Positions 19,002 to 28,317 of a stretch of DNA of 64,000 bases are shown in pieces. How positions within the stretch are numbered: the first letter of the stretch is position 1; each line of letters opens with the position of its first letter. The DNA is from Acinetobacter defluvii (GTDB lineage Bacteria; Pseudomonadota; Gammaproteobacteria; Pseudomonadales; Moraxellaceae). Below the pieces are notes generated by a model, which did no database searches, was not told the DNA's origin, and worked only from the letters and a program-made list of their open reading frames with translations. The position numbers were made by a program, and so were the translations under genes. The stretch is taken from contig NZ_CP029397.2 of the NCBI RefSeq assembly GCF_001704615.3, forward strand, positions 3,286,001 through 3,350,000. Direction: 5' to 3'.

Positions 19002-20138
19002 TTAAACCTGTTCTCTCTCCAACAAAGCCTTTAAACATGGAGAAAAGAATAAATTCCCTTGATACATGCCTTTCACGGTTTTCGCCATCACCATCACCCA
19101 AAGTAACATCAAGATTGCTGCAAATGCCAAACCTACATCGACAATAAAATTGACATGGATTTGATGACCTAAATTCAACACGGCTAAAGTGAATACACCC
19201 AATGGGAATGTTAAGCCCCACCAACCGAGGTTAAATGGTAAATCAGTTGCAGCATGTTTCAATGTCGTTAAAATCGCAATGGCAAACCACCATATCCCAA
19301 AACCAAGTAAGATAAAGCTTACCACGATGCCTACATGTTGGAAGAACACACCCAGTTGCTGCATCTGAATAAAGGCTAAAACTTGTGGCGCTTGTGCACC
19401 CAAAACCAACAATGCCAAAGCCCCTGTACCAATTGGTCCTAAAGCCAACCAACCTGTAATTGCCAATTCTTTACTTGGCAATTGGTGCAAAGCCAAACGC
19501 AACATCAAAATGCTCAAAACTCCAAAAGCAGGTAAAACAGACATGCCCCACAACACATAGCTTACAAATAAAATACCAACCGCTTCCTGTCCCGCAGGTA
19601 AATATGCCAACAATAAACCGCCTGAAGTTGCTGCAACCTCACATGCCACAATTGGTAGTAACCACATCGCAGTCATGGTCTGTAATTCATGCTTTTGCTG
19701 ACTGAACATGAAAAATGGCACGATGATTCCAATCAATACAGCCAAGATCGCATCGAGATACCATAAGTTTTGTGAAATCTGCACCGCAACATCACCATAA
19801 AGCGCAATGCCATATTTTAAAAAGCCATTGATGACTGTCGCAAGCCCCATCGGAATTGCACCTAAAAACAGTGCCATACTTGAATGAGAAAAAATCTGCC
19901 GTGCTTCATGAGGATAAATCAACCAACGCAAAAGATAGAGCACACTAAATGCACAAAATAACAGCGTATTGAATTGCCATAAACCTGTACCCACTGCCCA
20001 AAACAACGCATGCGCAAAAGGAAATTCAGATATGATCAAAGCAACCACACCTGTACCCATAGTCATAGTGAACCAATTCGGGGTAAACTGACGAATCACA
20101 TCCCGACTTTGTTTTAGTTGATAAAGTGGCTTTTGCAT
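19002..20138 (-). CDS. TDT/SLAC1-family transporter (TehA/Ssu1-like)
   Basis: The 378-residue protein has about ten hydrophobic segments and the family N-terminal motif FTPNWFTMTMGTGVVAL. Members of this tellurite-resistance/dicarboxylate transporter family include TehA, the malate carrier Mae1 and the sulfite exporter Ssu1. The NWFTMTMGTG start is closer to Mae1/Ssu1-type members, so export of small anions such as sulfite or C4-dicarboxylates is likely, but the substrate cannot be fixed. It is monocistronic and faces ribF divergently across about 200 bp. Confidence 0.85.
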   Translation of the reverse strand: MQKPLYQLKQSRDVIRQFTPNWFTMTMGTGVVALIISEFPFAHALFWAVGTGLWQFNTLLFCAFSVLYLLRWLIYPHEARQIFSHSSMALFLGAIPMGLATVINGFLKYGIALYGDVAVQISQNLWYLDAILAVLIGIIVPFFMFSQQKHELQTMTAMWLLPIVACEVAATSGGLLLAYLPAGQEAVGILFVSYVLWGMSVLPAFGVLSILMLRLALHQLPSKELAITGWLALGPIGTGALALLVLGAQAPQVLAFIQMQQLGVFFQHVGIVVSFILLGFGIWWFAIAILTTLKHAATDLPFNLGWWGLTFPLGVFTLAVLNLGHQIHVNFIVDVGLAFAAILMLLWVMVMAKTVKGMYQGNLFFSPCLKALLEREQV

Positions 20139-20345
20139 GGCTTTTTTCTCATTTCAACAGATAAATTGATGATACGAGCAACCACTAATAAATAAAATTG
20201 ATTTATTTTTATAAAATTCATCAGATTTATTGATATAAAATAATATTTGACCATAATTTTTCTGGATAAAAACACAACAACAAAGACGAAACTGTGAGAA
20301 TATGGCAATATATATCCTTTCAAATTTTAAGCTTATCTTGAAATC

Positions 20346-21347
20346 ATGCAGCTGTTACGTCTAAATGCCTTAGCACCGAATTTTCAATTGCCGCCGACCT
20401 CAGTGACGATCGGCAATTTTGATGGTGTCCATTTGGGACATCAAGCGATGGTTTCTCAACTAAAAGATGTTGCCAAAACACAAAACTTAAAAACGTTGGT
20501 GATGATCTTTGAGCCACAGCCTTTAGAATTCTTTAAAGGTTATGAAGCTCCACCTCGCATTACGTCACTTAGAGAAAAAGTAGAATATTTGACTGAGCTG
20601 GGCGTGGACTATATTGCGATTGCCAAATTTGATAATCAGTTCCGCAGTTTAAGCGCCGAACATTTTGCAGACTTACTCAAATATAAACTGAATGCGCACA
20701 CTCTTGTTTTAGGTGATGATTTTCATTTTGGTAAAGATCGTCAGGGCAATAGCGCATTTTTAAAACAATATGGCTTTGAAGTCACCGATTTACATACTGT
20801 TGAGTTAGAAGGTGAACGAGTCAGTTCGACCCGTATCCGCCAAGTGTTGCAGTCAGGTAATTTAAGCCTTGCAGCCAAGCTTTTAGGACGTCCTTATAGC
20901 ATGATTGGTCGTGTACAATATGGCGACCAAATTGGACGAACGTTAAATTTCCCAACGATTAATGTGCGTATGGGTCGTCATCGTCCATGTCTGAATGGCA
21001 TTTATGCAGTTGATGTGGTCTGTGAAAGTATTCCCTTGACAGAAAAGGTCAAAACAGACCATCCGCAAAAATTGGGCGTTCAGGGTTACCAAAAGCAAGC
21101 CTTATTTGGTGCAGGTCATGTCGGTACACGTCCTGCAATTAAACAAGAACATCCTGAATGGCGATTAGAGGTACATTTCCCCGATGTTTCTGCTAATCTG
21201 TATGGTCTGTTGATGCGGGTAACTTTTCTTGACTATTTACATGGTGAGTTAAATTACCCCTCGCTTGAAGCACTTCAAGCAGGAATTGATGATGATGTAG
21301 TGAAACTGCTTGAGTTTCGCAAAAACACCCCCAATTTTCCTTTTTAA
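20346..21347 (+). CDS. ribF: Bifunctional riboflavin kinase / FMN adenylyltransferase
   Basis: This 333-residue enzyme phosphorylates riboflavin to FMN and adenylates FMN to FAD. The N-terminal FAD synthetase domain shows SVTIGNFDGVHLGHQAM (nucleotidylyltransferase HxGH-type site). The C-terminal riboflavin kinase domain shows GRPYSMIGRV and GRTLNFPTINV. It is followed by ileS-lspA-fkpB in the order common in gammaproteobacteria. Confidence 0.97.
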   Translation: MQLLRLNALAPNFQLPPTSVTIGNFDGVHLGHQAMVSQLKDVAKTQNLKTLVMIFEPQPLEFFKGYEAPPRITSLREKVEYLTELGVDYIAIAKFDNQFRSLSAEHFADLLKYKLNAHTLVLGDDFHFGKDRQGNSAFLKQYGFEVTDLHTVELEGERVSSTRIRQVLQSGNLSLAAKLLGRPYSMIGRVQYGDQIGRTLNFPTINVRMGRHRPCLNGIYAVDVVCESIPLTEKVKTDHPQKLGVQGYQKQALFGAGHVGTRPAIKQEHPEWRLEVHFPDVSANLYGLLMRVTFLDYLHGELNYPSLEALQAGIDDDVVKLLEFRKNTPNFPF

Positions 21348-21408
21348 ACTAGATTTTTATTGTAAAACGCGTCAGTAATGGTGCTGATAATATTGGATGA
21401 AAACTTGC

Positions 21409-24252
21409 ATGAGCGATAAGCAAACTCCTGAAAATGCTGTGGATTATAAAGCCACACTAAACCTCCCAGGTACTGAATTTGCAATGAAAGCAAATCTTGC
21501 AGTACGTGAAGCTAAATGGTTAGAAGAGTGGTATGCCGACAACATTTATCAGCAGATTCGTGCATCGCGTATTGGTAAGAAAAAATATGTGCTCCATGAT
21601 GGTCCTCCCTATGCAAATGGTTCTTTACATTTAGGTCATGTGGTCAATAAAGTTCTGAAAGATATTATTGTCAAAAGCCGTACTTTAGATGGTTTAGATG
21701 CCCCTTATGTACCGGGTTGGGACTGCCACGGTCTGCCAATCGAACTTAAAGTCGAAGAAAAAGTCGGTAAAGTGGGTGTAAAAGTCGATGCGTCTACTTT
21801 CCGTAAAGCATGCCGTGAATATGCTTACACGCAAGTCGAATTACAGAAAAAAGACTTCATTCGTATGGGCGTATTGGGGGATTGGGATAATCCATACCTC
21901 ACCATGAACTTCAAACAAGAAGCAGATATTGTTCGTGCTTTGGGTGAGATTGCTAAAGCTGGTCATATCGAACCGGGTCTTAAACCAGTGAACTGGTGTA
22001 TGGATTGTGGCTCTTCATTGGCTGAAGCTGAAGTTGAATACGAAGATAAAAAATCAGATGCGATTGATGTCGGTTTCGGTGTAGTAAATCTCGCCGATTT
22101 ATCTAAAAAGTTAGGTGTGACTGTAAACAATCCAACTGACATTGTGATCTGGACAACCACGCCTTGGACGCTTCCTGCCAACCAAGCGGTCGCATTACAT
22201 GCTGAAATTGAATATCAATTGGTTGAAGTTCAGTCTGAACGTGGTACACAAAACTTGATCTTGGCCAAAGATTTGGTTGAATCTGCTTGTGAACGTTATA
22301 AACTTGAAAATCCAAAAGTTTTAGCTGATTTCGTTGGCGCAAAACTAGAAAATCTACAATTACAACACCCCCTCCTTACAGATCGCCAAGTGCCTGTGAT
22401 TTTGGGTGAGCACGTGATTGCGACCAGTGGTACAGGTGCAGTACATACAGCACCAGGTCATGGTGTGGACGATTATAAAGTTGGCTTACAATACAACTTA
22501 ACTGTAGACAACCCTGTGGGTGGAAATGGTGTATATCTACCCACTGCACCGATTTTTGCGGGTGAGCACATCTACAAAGCCAACCCACAAATTATTGAAG
22601 CATTAAACAATGCTGGAAAATTATGGGCACATGTTGCGATTACACATAGCTATCCACACTGCTGGCGTCATAAAACACCGATTATTTTCCGTGCTACACC
22701 GCAATGGTTCATCAGCATGGATGCCAATGGTCTACGCCAAGATGCGTTAAATGCGATTGAAAATGAGATCGGCTTTGTCCCTGACTGGGGTAAAAACCGT
22801 ATCAAATCGATGATTGAAGGTCGTCCAGACTGGTGTATTTCACGTCAACGTACTTGGGGTGTACCAATCCCATTCTTTGTACATAAAGACACCAATGAGC
22901 TTCACCCACGTACCCCTGAACTGATCGAAGAAGTTGCAAAACTGATTGAAAAAGAAGGGATCGATGGTTGGTATAACCGTGAAGCAAAAGAATTTATCGG
23001 TGATGATGCTGAGCAATATAATGCTGTGCGAGATACCTTAGACGTATGGTTCGACTCAGGTACAACCCATTATGCAGTGTTACGTCAACGTGAAGAACTC
23101 ACTGATCCAGCTGATTTATATCTTGAAGGTTCAGATCAACATCGTGGTTGGTTCCAATCTTCATTGTTGACTTCAATTGCGATCAATAAGCGTGCACCAT
23201 ATAAAGCTTTACTGACTCATGGTTTTACTGTCGATGAGAAAGGTCGCAAGTTATCTAAATCATTAGGAAACTTCATCCCGCTTGAAGATATTGTCAAGCA
23301 ATTGGGTGCGGATGGTTTACGTTTATACGTAGCATCAAGTGACTATCGCTATGAAATTGCGGCAAGTAAAGAAATCTTCAACCGTGTCAGCGATAGTTAT
23401 CGCCGTATCCGTAATACTTTACGCTTCTTATTGGCGAACCTAAATGGTTTCAAACCATCAACAGATGCACTTCCTGTAGATCAATTGATCGCGCTTGATC
23501 AATACATCTTACAACGTGCAGCTGAGGTACAAAAAACCATTCAACAAGCCTATGAAGATATGAACTTCCATCTTGTGAGCAATGCTTTAACCAGTTTCTG
23601 TATCAATGACCTAGGTGGTTTCTACTTAGACATCATCAAAGACCGTCAGTACACCACCAAAGCAGATTCACAAGCACGCCGTTCTGCACAGACTGCGTTA
23701 TATCATTTGGTACAAGCCTTTGTGCGTTGGATGTCACCAATCCTGAGCTTTACTGCACAAGAAGCGTGGCCATTGATTCCAGAACAATCTGAAAAATATG
23801 TGTTTACAGCCGAATGGTACGATATTCCAGTGTCAGCAACTGCGAACTTAGTTTCAGAAGCAGATTGGCAAACTCTGATCGCAGTAAAATCGGCAGTGAA
23901 CAAACAAATCGAAGCGGCACGTAATGCTAAATTAATCGGTTCAAACCTGTCGGCAAAAGTTGAAATTTGGGCTACACCTGACCTCAAAGCAGTACTTGAT
24001 CAATTCGCTGATGAATTACGTTTTGTCTTGATCACATCGACTGTGATTGTGAAAGATTTCGATGCTGCACAAGGCGAAGTGACTGATTTGGAAGGTTTAC
24101 GTGTTCAAGTCGCTGCTGCTGAAGGTGAAAAATGTGCACGTTGTTGGCATGTTCTTCCTGATGTAAATACACATTCAGAACATCCAGGTCTTTGTTCGCG
24201 TTGTATTATTAACCTTCCTACAGGTCAAGGCGAAGAGAGAAAATATGCCTAA
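21409..24252 (+). CDS. ileS: Isoleucyl-tRNA synthetase
   Basis: This 947-residue class I synthetase charges tRNA-Ile. It has the HIGH-type motif PYANGSLHLGH, an editing domain (TTTPWTLPAN), the KMSKS-type motif GRKLSKSLGN and a C-terminal zinc finger (CARCWH then CSRCI). I chose the ATG at 21409 (MSDKQTPENA), which matches the usual family start; an in-frame ATG at 21397 would add four residues. It overlaps lspA by 8 bp. Confidence 0.97.
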   Translation: MSDKQTPENAVDYKATLNLPGTEFAMKANLAVREAKWLEEWYADNIYQQIRASRIGKKKYVLHDGPPYANGSLHLGHVVNKVLKDIIVKSRTLDGLDAPYVPGWDCHGLPIELKVEEKVGKVGVKVDASTFRKACREYAYTQVELQKKDFIRMGVLGDWDNPYLTMNFKQEADIVRALGEIAKAGHIEPGLKPVNWCMDCGSSLAEAEVEYEDKKSDAIDVGFGVVNLADLSKKLGVTVNNPTDIVIWTTTPWTLPANQAVALHAEIEYQLVEVQSERGTQNLILAKDLVESACERYKLENPKVLADFVGAKLENLQLQHPLLTDRQVPVILGEHVIATSGTGAVHTAPGHGVDDYKVGLQYNLTVDNPVGGNGVYLPTAPIFAGEHIYKANPQIIEALNNAGKLWAHVAITHSYPHCWRHKTPIIFRATPQWFISMDANGLRQDALNAIENEIGFVPDWGKNRIKSMIEGRPDWCISRQRTWGVPIPFFVHKDTNELHPRTPELIEEVAKLIEKEGIDGWYNREAKEFIGDDAEQYNAVRDTLDVWFDSGTTHYAVLRQREELTDPADLYLEGSDQHRGWFQSSLLTSIAINKRAPYKALLTHGFTVDEKGRKLSKSLGNFIPLEDIVKQLGADGLRLYVASSDYRYEIAASKEIFNRVSDSYRRIRNTLRFLLANLNGFKPSTDALPVDQLIALDQYILQRAAEVQKTIQQAYEDMNFHLVSNALTSFCINDLGGFYLDIIKDRQYTTKADSQARRSAQTALYHLVQAFVRWMSPILSFTAQEAWPLIPEQSEKYVFTAEWYDIPVSATANLVSEADWQTLIAVKSAVNKQIEAARNAKLIGSNLSAKVEIWATPDLKAVLDQFADELRFVLITSTVIVKDFDAAQGEVTDLEGLRVQVAAAEGEKCARCWHVLPDVNTHSEHPGLCSRCIINLPTGQGEERKYA

Positions 24253-24781
24253 TCCACACAATAAAAAGGGCTTATTCCAGTTTTATACACATAACTTGAT
24301 GTGGCTTGGACTTTCTGTGCTTGCCATCATCATTGACCAGTGGACTAAGCATATTGCAAGTACACATCTGACTTATGCAGATCCTGTCCCTGTATTGCCC
24401 TTTTTAAATTGGACATTGCTGCATAACTATGGTGCAGCCTTTAGCTTTTTATCTGATGCGGGTGGATGGCAACACTATTTATTTACAGGGCTTGCTGGCA
24501 TCGTTTCAATTATCTTTATTTTTTGGCTGTTACGCATGCCAAAAACAGTGCTAATTTTACCGATGGCGATTGCACTGATTTTAGGTGGAGCGATTGGTAA
24601 TTTGATTGATCGCGTCAGCCTAGGTTATGTAGTTGACTTTATTCATGTGTTTTACCAAAACCATCACTTCCCTGCATTTAATATTGCAGACAGTGCGATT
24701 ACGCTAGGCACTATTTTATTGTTAATTGATACCTTCTTTTTAGAAAAGCAGCGTATTCAACGTGTGGAAAATGCAAAATGA
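24245..24781 (+). CDS. lspA: Lipoprotein signal peptidase (signal peptidase II)
   Basis: This 178-residue inner-membrane aspartyl protease removes signal peptides from prolipoproteins. It has four hydrophobic segments and the two catalytic-Asp motifs GNLIDRVSLGYVVDF and FNIADSAI. It overlaps ileS by 8 bp and fkpB by 4 bp. Several lipoproteins encoded in this window are its likely substrates. Confidence 0.97.
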   Translation: MPNPHNKKGLFQFYTHNLMWLGLSVLAIIIDQWTKHIASTHLTYADPVPVLPFLNWTLLHNYGAAFSFLSDAGGWQHYLFTGLAGIVSIIFIFWLLRMPKTVLILPMAIALILGGAIGNLIDRVSLGYVVDFIHVFYQNHHFPAFNIADSAITLGTILLLIDTFFLEKQRIQRVENAK

Positions 24782-25263
24782 CTGAAGAAATAATTAATCC
24801 CAATGAAGAAACCCGTATTGCGGATGGTTCAAAGGTAGATCTGCATTTTTCCGTTGCCATTGAAAATGGTGTGGAAATTGACAATACTCGTAGTCGTGAA
24901 GAGCCTGTGAGCTTAGTCATCGGAGATGGCAGTTTATTGCCTGGTTTTGAAAAAGCTTTATTGGGATTGCGTGCAGGTGACCGTCGTACAGTGAGTCTTC
25001 CGCCAGAAGATGCTTTCGGTCCGTGGAACCCTGAAAATGTGCAAAAATTTGATACGGTGAAATTTGAACAACGTCCTGTTGAAGGGCATATGATCGAATT
25101 TGAAGACAAAGCCAAACAAAGTTTATTTGGTGTAGTGAAAACTGTAGGTGAAGATATCACTGAGGTTGATTTTAACCATCCATTGGCAGGTAAAAATATT
25201 ACTTTTGAAGTAGAAATTTTCAAAGTTACCCCTGCAGGTCAGCAAGGCGTAAAATTGATGTAA
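24778..25263 (+). CDS. fkpB: FKBP-type peptidyl-prolyl isomerase, SlpA/FkpB type
   Basis: This 161-residue isomerase has the SlyD/SlpA arrangement: an FKBP core split by an insert-in-flap domain. The segments LVIGDGSLLPGFEKALLGL and SLPPEDAFGPWNPENVQ are typical, and HPLAGKNITFEVEI closes the FKBP sheet. It is the last gene of the ileS-lspA-fkpB operon and is followed by an intrinsic terminator. Confidence 0.93.
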   Translation: MTEEIINPNEETRIADGSKVDLHFSVAIENGVEIDNTRSREEPVSLVIGDGSLLPGFEKALLGLRAGDRRTVSLPPEDAFGPWNPENVQKFDTVKFEQRPVEGHMIEFEDKAKQSLFGVVKTVGEDITEVDFNHPLAGKNITFEVEIFKVTPAGQQGVKLM

Positions 25264-25296
25264 TTTTTCATCAAGTCTGCTCCTCAAATACATTGA

Positions 25297-25318
25297 AAAG
25301 CTCCTGATGGAGCTTTTT
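25297..25318 (+). terminator. Intrinsic terminator of the ileS-lspA-fkpB operon
   Basis: AAAAGCTCC-TGAT-GGAGCTTTTT is a 9-bp stem with a T-tract. Confidence 0.9.
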
Positions 25319-25426
25319 ATTTTTCTAAACACAACTATAAAAATAATGGAAAATATACAAAACCGCTCTATGCAAAAAGCTCACATCACTTTAATTTAAT
25401 AGGACATAAAAAACAAAGGCTTAATT

Positions 25427-25969
25427 ATGAAAATCTATATCGTTGTTGGCAGTGTACGTGAAGGACGCACAGCAATTAAAATTGCACGTTGGGCTGAAAA
25501 AACTATTAAAAACTTTGATTACAGCACGGTTCAAACTGAAATTGTGGATTTAAAAGAATGGGATTTACCATTTTTTGCAGGTGCGCATCCGCCACTTTCA
25601 GGTATTTATGACCAACCCAAGCAACAACAATGGGCAGATAAAATCGCACAAGCCAATGCCTTTATTTTTATTAGTCCTGAATATAATCATGGCTATAGCC
25701 CAGTCTTAAAAAATGCATTGGATTATATTGGTAAAGAATGGCGCGCTAAACCTGCAGCATATATCAGTTATGGTTCAACCAATGGCTCTCGGTCAATCGA
25801 CCAAATTCGTCAAGTATGTACACAATTAGGAATGATCGATAGCAATGCGATCATCGAAATTCGCGATATTTCCAAACGTTGTCAAGCAGAGGAGTTTGAG
25901 AGCAATGAATTTGATGAAAAAGCATTAAAAGCTAGCTTTGATAAATTAATTCAATATAGTAATGTTTAA
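25427..25969 (+). CDS. NADPH-dependent FMN reductase-family protein
   Basis: The 180-residue flavodoxin-like protein has the phosphate-binding VVGSVREGRTAIKIARW start, the conserved FISPEYNHGYSPVLKNALDYIGKEW motif and the YGSTNGSRSIDQIR loop. Members reduce FMN, quinones or azo compounds with NAD(P)H. Because the ssu operon in this window has no ssuE, a reductase of this family could in principle supply FMNH2, but its sequence suits a quinone/azo reductase equally well. Confidence 0.85.
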   Translation: MKIYIVVGSVREGRTAIKIARWAEKTIKNFDYSTVQTEIVDLKEWDLPFFAGAHPPLSGIYDQPKQQQWADKIAQANAFIFISPEYNHGYSPVLKNALDYIGKEWRAKPAAYISYGSTNGSRSIDQIRQVCTQLGMIDSNAIIEIRDISKRCQAEEFESNEFDEKALKASFDKLIQYSNV

Positions 25970-25970
25970 T

Positions 25971-25988
25971 TGTACGTAAAAACGTACA
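25971..25988 (+). promoter_or_regulatory. GacA-box-like palindrome upstream of a small RNA
   Basis: TGTACGTAAAAACGTACA is a perfect palindrome with four-base centre. It has the 6-6-6 layout of the Pseudomonas GacA upstream activating sequence TGTAAG-N6-CTTACA, with one symmetric difference per half-site. It lies about 60 bp upstream of the inferred start of the RNA at 26040. A simple stem-loop after the preceding gene is the alternative, but no T-tract follows. Confidence 0.6.
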
Positions 25989-26001
25989 AAAGATGCAGTG
26001 A

Positions 26002-26030
26002 TTGACGCATTTTCAAGTCAAGGGAATTAT
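26002..26030 (+). promoter_or_regulatory. Promoter of the candidate CsrA-binding RNA
   Basis: TTGACG at 26002-26007 is followed after 17 bp by AATTAT at 26025-26030, a weak -10 element consistent with an activator-dependent promoter. TATTCT at 26033 is an alternative -10. Confidence 0.5.
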
Positions 26031-26039
26031 TCTATTCTA

Positions 26040-26178
26040 AAAACATAGGGAACAGGAAGTTTCCAGAACATAAAACAAAAATAATCAAGTTCTCGCATCA
26101 GGACGTGAGGTAAGACAGGAGTTATACCTAAACAACCGATACAAAACAGCTCAATCAGGATGATTGGGCTGTTTTTTA
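26040..26178 (+). ncRNA. Candidate RsmY/RsmZ/CsrB-type CsrA-sequestering small RNA
   Basis: No coding sequence fits this 140-nt stretch. Four consecutive hairpins each present AGGA in the loop: 26048-26064 (GGGAAC-AGGAA-GTTTCC), 26092-26109 (CTCGC, loop with AGGA, GTGAG), 26109-26128 (AGGA tetraloop at 26117-26120) and the terminator 26145-26173 (loop AGGAT). Loop-exposed GGA is the CsrA/RsmA recognition element, and repeated copies define RNAs that titrate CsrA under GacS/GacA control. A GacA-box-like palindrome and a promoter lie just upstream. The start near 26040 is inferred; the end is set by the T-tract at 26172-26177. Confidence 0.72.
26145..26178 (+). terminator. Terminator of the candidate CsrA-binding RNA
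   Basis: AACAGCTCAATC / GATTGGGCTGTT is a 12-bp stem with one G-U pair and loop AGGAT, followed by six T. The loop itself carries a CsrA-type GGA motif. Confidence 0.9.
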
Positions 26179-26307
26179 TTGTCTCTTACATTCTTTTGCA
26201 AAACTTAAGGTATTCAACATTGACTCCTACCACAACGCTACCTAACATCATTTTATAAATATTTTCATATTGGTCGTATTTTGTTGATTCCTCGTTATTT
26301 TCCGAAC

Positions 26308-26859
26308 ATGTTTAAAAGTTTATTAGGCTCTTATTTAAGTACATTAAAAGTTGCGCTGATGGTCAGTACTGTCGTGGTAACAGGTTGTTCCACACTTGGG
26401 GGTGGTTCTATTGAGAAACGGTCAGCCAAACTAGCGCAAGGTATTCAAAAAGCATATTCGGTAGAAAGTAATACTGCAGCCCGTATTGCCCCTATGATTG
26501 TGCAAAATGCAGAACAATATCATGTAGACCCTTTGCTTTTAGCTGCGATGATCCGCCAAGAGTCGAGTTATCGTAGTTATGTTATTTCACCTGCGGGTGC
26601 AGTTGGACTGACACAAGTCATTCCACGCTATTGGCAACAAAGCTGTCAGGGTGATTTATTTGATGAAAATACTAATATTCAGTGTGGTACATATATTTTA
26701 GCCCAATATAATCAATCTGCAGGCAGTTGGAAAAAAGCATTGGCTTATTATAACGTTGGACCGACAGGGTATCAGTCTAGTTGGAAAATGAAACGTCAAG
26801 GAAAAAAATATGCAAGAGAAGTAAAAAAGCATCGTAGTCAGCTAAAAGACGTATTATAA
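26308..26859 (+). CDS. Lytic transglycosylase lipoprotein (SLT domain, MltE-like)
   Basis: This 183-residue outer-membrane lipoprotein cleaves peptidoglycan glycan strands. The signal ends at lipobox VVTGC (Cys27). The SLT domain shows the catalytic Glu in MIRQESSYRS (about residue 85), SPAGAVGLTQVIPRYW and the ALAYYNVGPTGY motif. I chose the ATG at 26308, because the upstream TTG at 26281 would place extra residues before the signal. It is preceded by the candidate small RNA and followed by a bidirectional terminator. Confidence 0.9.
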   Translation: MFKSLLGSYLSTLKVALMVSTVVVTGCSTLGGGSIEKRSAKLAQGIQKAYSVESNTAARIAPMIVQNAEQYHVDPLLLAAMIRQESSYRSYVISPAGAVGLTQVIPRYWQQSCQGDLFDENTNIQCGTYILAQYNQSAGSWKKALAYYNVGPTGYQSSWKMKRQGKKYAREVKKHRSQLKDVL

Positions 26860-26866
26860 ATTAGGT

Positions 26867-26896
26867 AAAAAGCCTTGGCATTTAACCAAGGCTTTT
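26867..26896. terminator. Bidirectional intrinsic terminator
   Basis: AAAAGCCTTGG / CCAAGGCTTTT forms an 11-bp stem with A- and T-tracts between two convergent genes. Confidence 0.85.
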
Positions 26897-26910
26897 AGCG
26901 ACAATTTTAA

Positions 26911-28260
26911 TTAATTCGTGGAAATTGCTGCTGCTTTTACTTCAATTTTACTTTCAACTTTTTTGATGCGAATAAATGAAATTGCAATCGCAGCAATAAT
27001 ACCTGGAACTGCAACAGCAATAAAGTTCCATTTATGAGGTAATTCTAAACCAAGTAAATAGCCAATTAAAATTGGTCCTACAATCGCTCCAGTACGTCCA
27101 ATTGCTGATGCCCAACCAATCCCAGTAGAACGCACAGCAACAGGGTAATATTGTGCAACATAGCTATATAACAAAATACTGCTACCAATAGATGATGCAC
27201 CAGCTAAGCTAACCAATAGATAGATCACAGGTTGTGGCGAGTTAAAACCAAGCCCAACCAACGAGAAAACACCCACGATAAGCATACCAATCAATACAGG
27301 TTTAAAATCAAAACGATCTGCTAAAACACCACCACCCACAGTTCCAATAACCGCACCAATATTCAATGCCATTAAGAACATTAAACTACTGCCCAATGAA
27401 TACCCTGCTGCCATCATCAGTTTCGGCAACCAACTGCCTAATGCATAAAGCATGAGTAAGCACATAAAAAAAGTGACCCAGAATAACAAGGTACCCACAA
27501 CACGATTTTCAGTGAATAAAGCTTTAACAGATGCGTTTTGGGTTTGATCATCACTTGATAAAACCAATTGCGTATTGGCTGTTACTTGTGCTGTAGGTTC
27601 CACTTGCTTTAAGAAATGACGGGCTTGATCCATTTTTTGAGCTTTCACCAAGAAAGTTAAAGACTCGGGTAAAAACTTCCAAAATAAAGGCACAAAAAGT
27701 AGTGGAATGCCAGCAATATAAAACATAATTTGCCAACCATAGTCCGCTGCAAACCATGAACCACACAGTGCTGCCATAATACCACCTACGGCATAACCAC
27801 TAAACATCGTGGTCACTAAGGTACTTTTTAAACGTTGCGGTGCATATTCTGCCGTTAAAGCCACTAAATTAGGTAATACCCCACCAATCCCTAAACCCGC
27901 AATAAAACGTAAAATACCAAACTCAGTGGGATTAGAGGCAAATCCTCCAATAAAAGTAAAAAAACTAAATAATGAAACACAGATTAAAATAACTTTTTTA
28001 CGTCCAATTTTATCTGCAAGCATTCCAAATGACATTGCACCAAACATCATCCCTGCAAGTGCTGTGCTTGCCAGCATACCTGCTTGCACCGCAGTCATGC
28101 CCCACTCTTTCATCAGCAAGGGTAAAACCACCCCATTAATTGCTAAATCATAGCCATCAAATAAGACGATAAATAAACACCAAAGAATAATATTGACATG
28201 GAATGATTTAAACTTCGCATGATCCACTACAGCATTTACATTCATTGTTTGCGCTGTCAT
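26911..28260 (-). CDS. MFS transporter, aromatic acid:H+ symporter (AAHS) family
   Basis: The 449-residue inner-membrane protein has 12 predicted helices and the AAHS signatures: FDGYDLAINGVVLPLL in helix 1 (DGYD motif for aromatic acids), GMLADKIGRKKV in loop 2-3 and RFIAGLGIGGVLPN in helix 4. Relatives in Acinetobacter include BenK, PcaK, VanK and MucK. No catabolic genes are adjacent, so the substrate is open. I chose the ATG at 28260 because GGAGGTGAG lies immediately upstream; an ATG 57 bp further up is possible but weaker. Confidence 0.9.
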   Translation of the reverse strand: MTAQTMNVNAVVDHAKFKSFHVNIILWCLFIVLFDGYDLAINGVVLPLLMKEWGMTAVQAGMLASTALAGMMFGAMSFGMLADKIGRKKVILICVSLFSFFTFIGGFASNPTEFGILRFIAGLGIGGVLPNLVALTAEYAPQRLKSTLVTTMFSGYAVGGIMAALCGSWFAADYGWQIMFYIAGIPLLFVPLFWKFLPESLTFLVKAQKMDQARHFLKQVEPTAQVTANTQLVLSSDDQTQNASVKALFTENRVVGTLLFWVTFFMCLLMLYALGSWLPKLMMAAGYSLGSSLMFLMALNIGAVIGTVGGGVLADRFDFKPVLIGMLIVGVFSLVGLGFNSPQPVIYLLVSLAGASSIGSSILLYSYVAQYYPVAVRSTGIGWASAIGRTGAIVGPILIGYLLGLELPHKWNFIAVAVPGIIAAIAISFIRIKKVESKIEVKAAAISTN

Positions 28261-28317
28261 TTTACTCACCTCCAATTGTGAGACTTCTATTTCAACATAC
28301 AATGAATGGCTGTTCAT

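Noticed and set aside
24711..25223. Minus-strand frame of 170 codons over lspA-fkpB.
   Set aside because: It overlaps two firm genes on the other strand, and its composition (Ser/Pro/Arg rich) is that of a shadow frame.
25971..25988. The palindrome as a terminator of the FMN reductase gene.
   Set aside because: It is followed by AAAGATG and not a T-tract, and its layout and place fit an upstream activator site better.
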